In this document: in pieces, positions 13,328-14,231 of the stretch
Layout: the number at the start of each line of letters is the position of its first letter
Position numbering within the stretch: position 1 is the stretch's first letter
NCBI GenBank assembly: GCA_021808205.1
Contig: JAKBCD010000005.1
Location: forward strand, 1-14,231
Origin: Pseudomonadota bacterium
Lineage (GTDB): Bacteria; Pseudomonadota; Alphaproteobacteria; Acetobacterales; Acetobacteraceae
Length of the DNA stretch: 14,231 nt
Direction of reading: 5' to 3'
Notes under the pieces: generated by a model
Told to the model about the DNA's origin: nothing
The model's input: the letters and a program-made list of their open reading frames with translations, nothing else
The model's database searches: none
Position numbers and translations under genes: made by a program

Positions 13328-13750
13328 ATGGAGGGTGCCGTGCGCCATGTGATGCAAGAAGCCATGCCGATCGGGGAATTCGCGCGACGCACAGACTGCG
13401 CGATCGAGACGATCCGCTTTTATGAGAAAATCGCCATCCTGCCCAAGCCGCGCCGGCGGGGGCGGTACCGGCTATACGAGACCGCCGATATTGGCCGCCT
13501 TGTGTTCGTGCGGCGCGCGCGGGAGCTGGGATTCACGCTGGATGAGGTGCGGGAATTGCTGCGCTTGTCAGGTGCCGGAGCCGAGGCATGCGGGGAGGTA
13601 CGGGACCTTGCCGTCGCGCATTTGAAGGATGTGCGGGCGCGGATTGCCGATTTGAAGGCCATGGCGCGTGTGCTGGCGGATGCTGTGAAGCGCTGCGACG
13701 CGGGTACCGATGCCGCCTGCCCGCTGATTGAGACGCTCTCCGCGGCATGA
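13328..13750 (+). CDS. merR: MerR-family metal-responsive regulator, probably Hg(II)-type
   Basis: A 140-residue MerR regulator that should twist its promoter DNA to activate merT when metal binds. The winged helix begins PIGEFARRTDCAIETIRFYE (14-33), followed by GRYRLYETADIGRLVFVRRA and the dimerisation helix. Three cysteines fit the metal site: Cys88, Cys123 and Cys131. The 35-residue spacing from 88 to 123 equals Cys82-Cys117 of Tn501 MerR, and the last interval is 8 instead of 9. The ending AACPLIETL resembles MerR. The start is uncertain: ATG 13328 is given, but ATG 13352 and 13364 are in frame and the family usually begins near residue 13. Lead or another soft metal is possible, but the MerT neighbour favours mercury. 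Confidence 0.88.
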   Translation: MEGAVRHVMQEAMPIGEFARRTDCAIETIRFYEKIAILPKPRRRGRYRLYETADIGRLVFVRRARELGFTLDEVRELLRLSGAGAEACGEVRDLAVAHLKDVRARIADLKAMARVLADAVKRCDAGTDAACPLIETLSAA

Positions 13751-13756
13751 TGCTCG

Positions 13757-13780
13757 CCCCGCCCGGCATCACCGGCGGGG
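13757..13780 (+). terminator. Hairpin after merR
   Basis: CCCCG / CGGGG and CCGG / CCGG pair around the loop CATCA with one bulged C, 6 bp after the merR stop. Only TT follows, so it is a weak intrinsic terminator candidate. Confidence 0.5.
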
Positions 13781-14231
13781 TTCATCGCGGTGTTTGTCTC
13801 GCATGGCTTGCGGCACGGCGCTTGAAAATTGTCGCCCTCGCGCGGCATTGTCGTGGATTGGCAGTATCAAGTGCCCATCTCGACTCATCGCTTGGCCAAA
13901 AGGATCGTTCCACGGCAAAACGCATGACCATGTGCTGAGCAATTCGCTTGTCCATTAATGCGAGGGCAGGGGGCGTAGGAGCAACCGGTTATGGGTGGCA
14001 TGATGACGCGGTTACGTCTGCAAGGCAGGTCTCGCGCATCCACCATGGGTGATGCGGCTTTGATAAATGCCCCGAGTGTCGCCAGATATCTCCTGAATGC
14101 TTGCCCCAAGCCGCGCCACGCGGCCTCTCACTGGCTGATCTGACCGAAGGACGATCGCCTTCCTGCAATGGCGGCTTCTGGCTTTTTTCCCCGGCAGCGA
14201 TGCTGCCTCCTCGCGGGCGCTGCGCTCCAAA
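13781..14231. other. 451 bp without a recognised gene
   Basis: No open frame here resembles a family that I know. The longest plus-strand candidate with a sensible ATG is 13991-14143 (50 codons, starting MGGMMTRLRLQGRSRASTMG), which has no good ribosome site. A frame on the minus strand stays open to the right edge, but its composition (Arg/Ala/Ser-rich) looks like non-coding GC-rich DNA. A small hairpin GGCAGC-GAT-GCTGCC is near the right end. It could be decayed mobile DNA at the border of the mer module, but I see no terminal repeats to prove it. Confidence 0.5.

Noticed and set aside
13728..13958. A 76-codon plus-strand frame overlapping the merR end as a transposase remnant
   Set aside because: No transposase motif or terminal inverted repeats could be identified, and the frame crosses the hairpin after merR.
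1..14231. CRISPR arrays, tRNA or rRNA genes, complete insertion sequences, iteron origins
   Set aside because: No regularly spaced repeats, cloverleaf-type sequences, rRNA-conserved stretches or transposase genes were seen on either strand.

Overview
The window is GC-rich (roughly 60-65 % by eye) and reads as accessory DNA of an alphaproteobacterium. The protein families and gene order in the middle are those I associate with plasmids and integrated elements of Acetobacteraceae, rhizobia and sphingomonads. An acid-tolerant, metal-exposed Acetobacteraceae member would fit, but that is inference and the sequence does not prove the host. No rRNA, tRNA, CRISPR array, complete insertion sequence or recognisable replication origin was found.

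Layout. (1) 1-3719, minus strand: a metal-efflux type operon read right to left, response regulator -> sensor kinase -> periplasmic adaptor -> RND pump. The pump runs off the left edge, and tight spacing implies one transcript. (2) 3962-9093, plus strand: a DUF932 protein, a 719-residue ParB-like protein, a DUF6878-like protein, a DUF6915-like protein and an unassigned conserved-looking protein, separated by strong hairpin terminators and by leaders that recur in pairs. (3) 9180-9844, minus strand: a Phd/VapB-VapC type II toxin-antitoxin pair set into this block in the opposite direction. (4) 10048-12542, plus strand: a TOPRIM primase-like protein and a DUF2493 protein, separated by 368 bp that holds a long imperfect inverted repeat. 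(5) 12641-13750: a compact mer-like module, with MerR (plus) divergent from a MerT-like transporter and a GDCCVxC small cysteine-rich protein (minus), around a classic 19-bp-spaced MerR-type promoter. (6) 13751-14231: no gene that I recognise.

How it fits together: two metal-handling modules (an RND efflux system under a two-component system, and a mer-like uptake/binding unit under MerR) flank a plasmid-maintenance-type block (ParB-like, TOPRIM, DUF932, DUF2493, small DUFs, toxin-antitoxin). The least understood parts are the small DUF genes with two nearly identical terminator-plus-ribosome-site leaders, the two matching hairpin leaders before DUF932 and parB, and the long inverted repeat before the DUF2493 gene.
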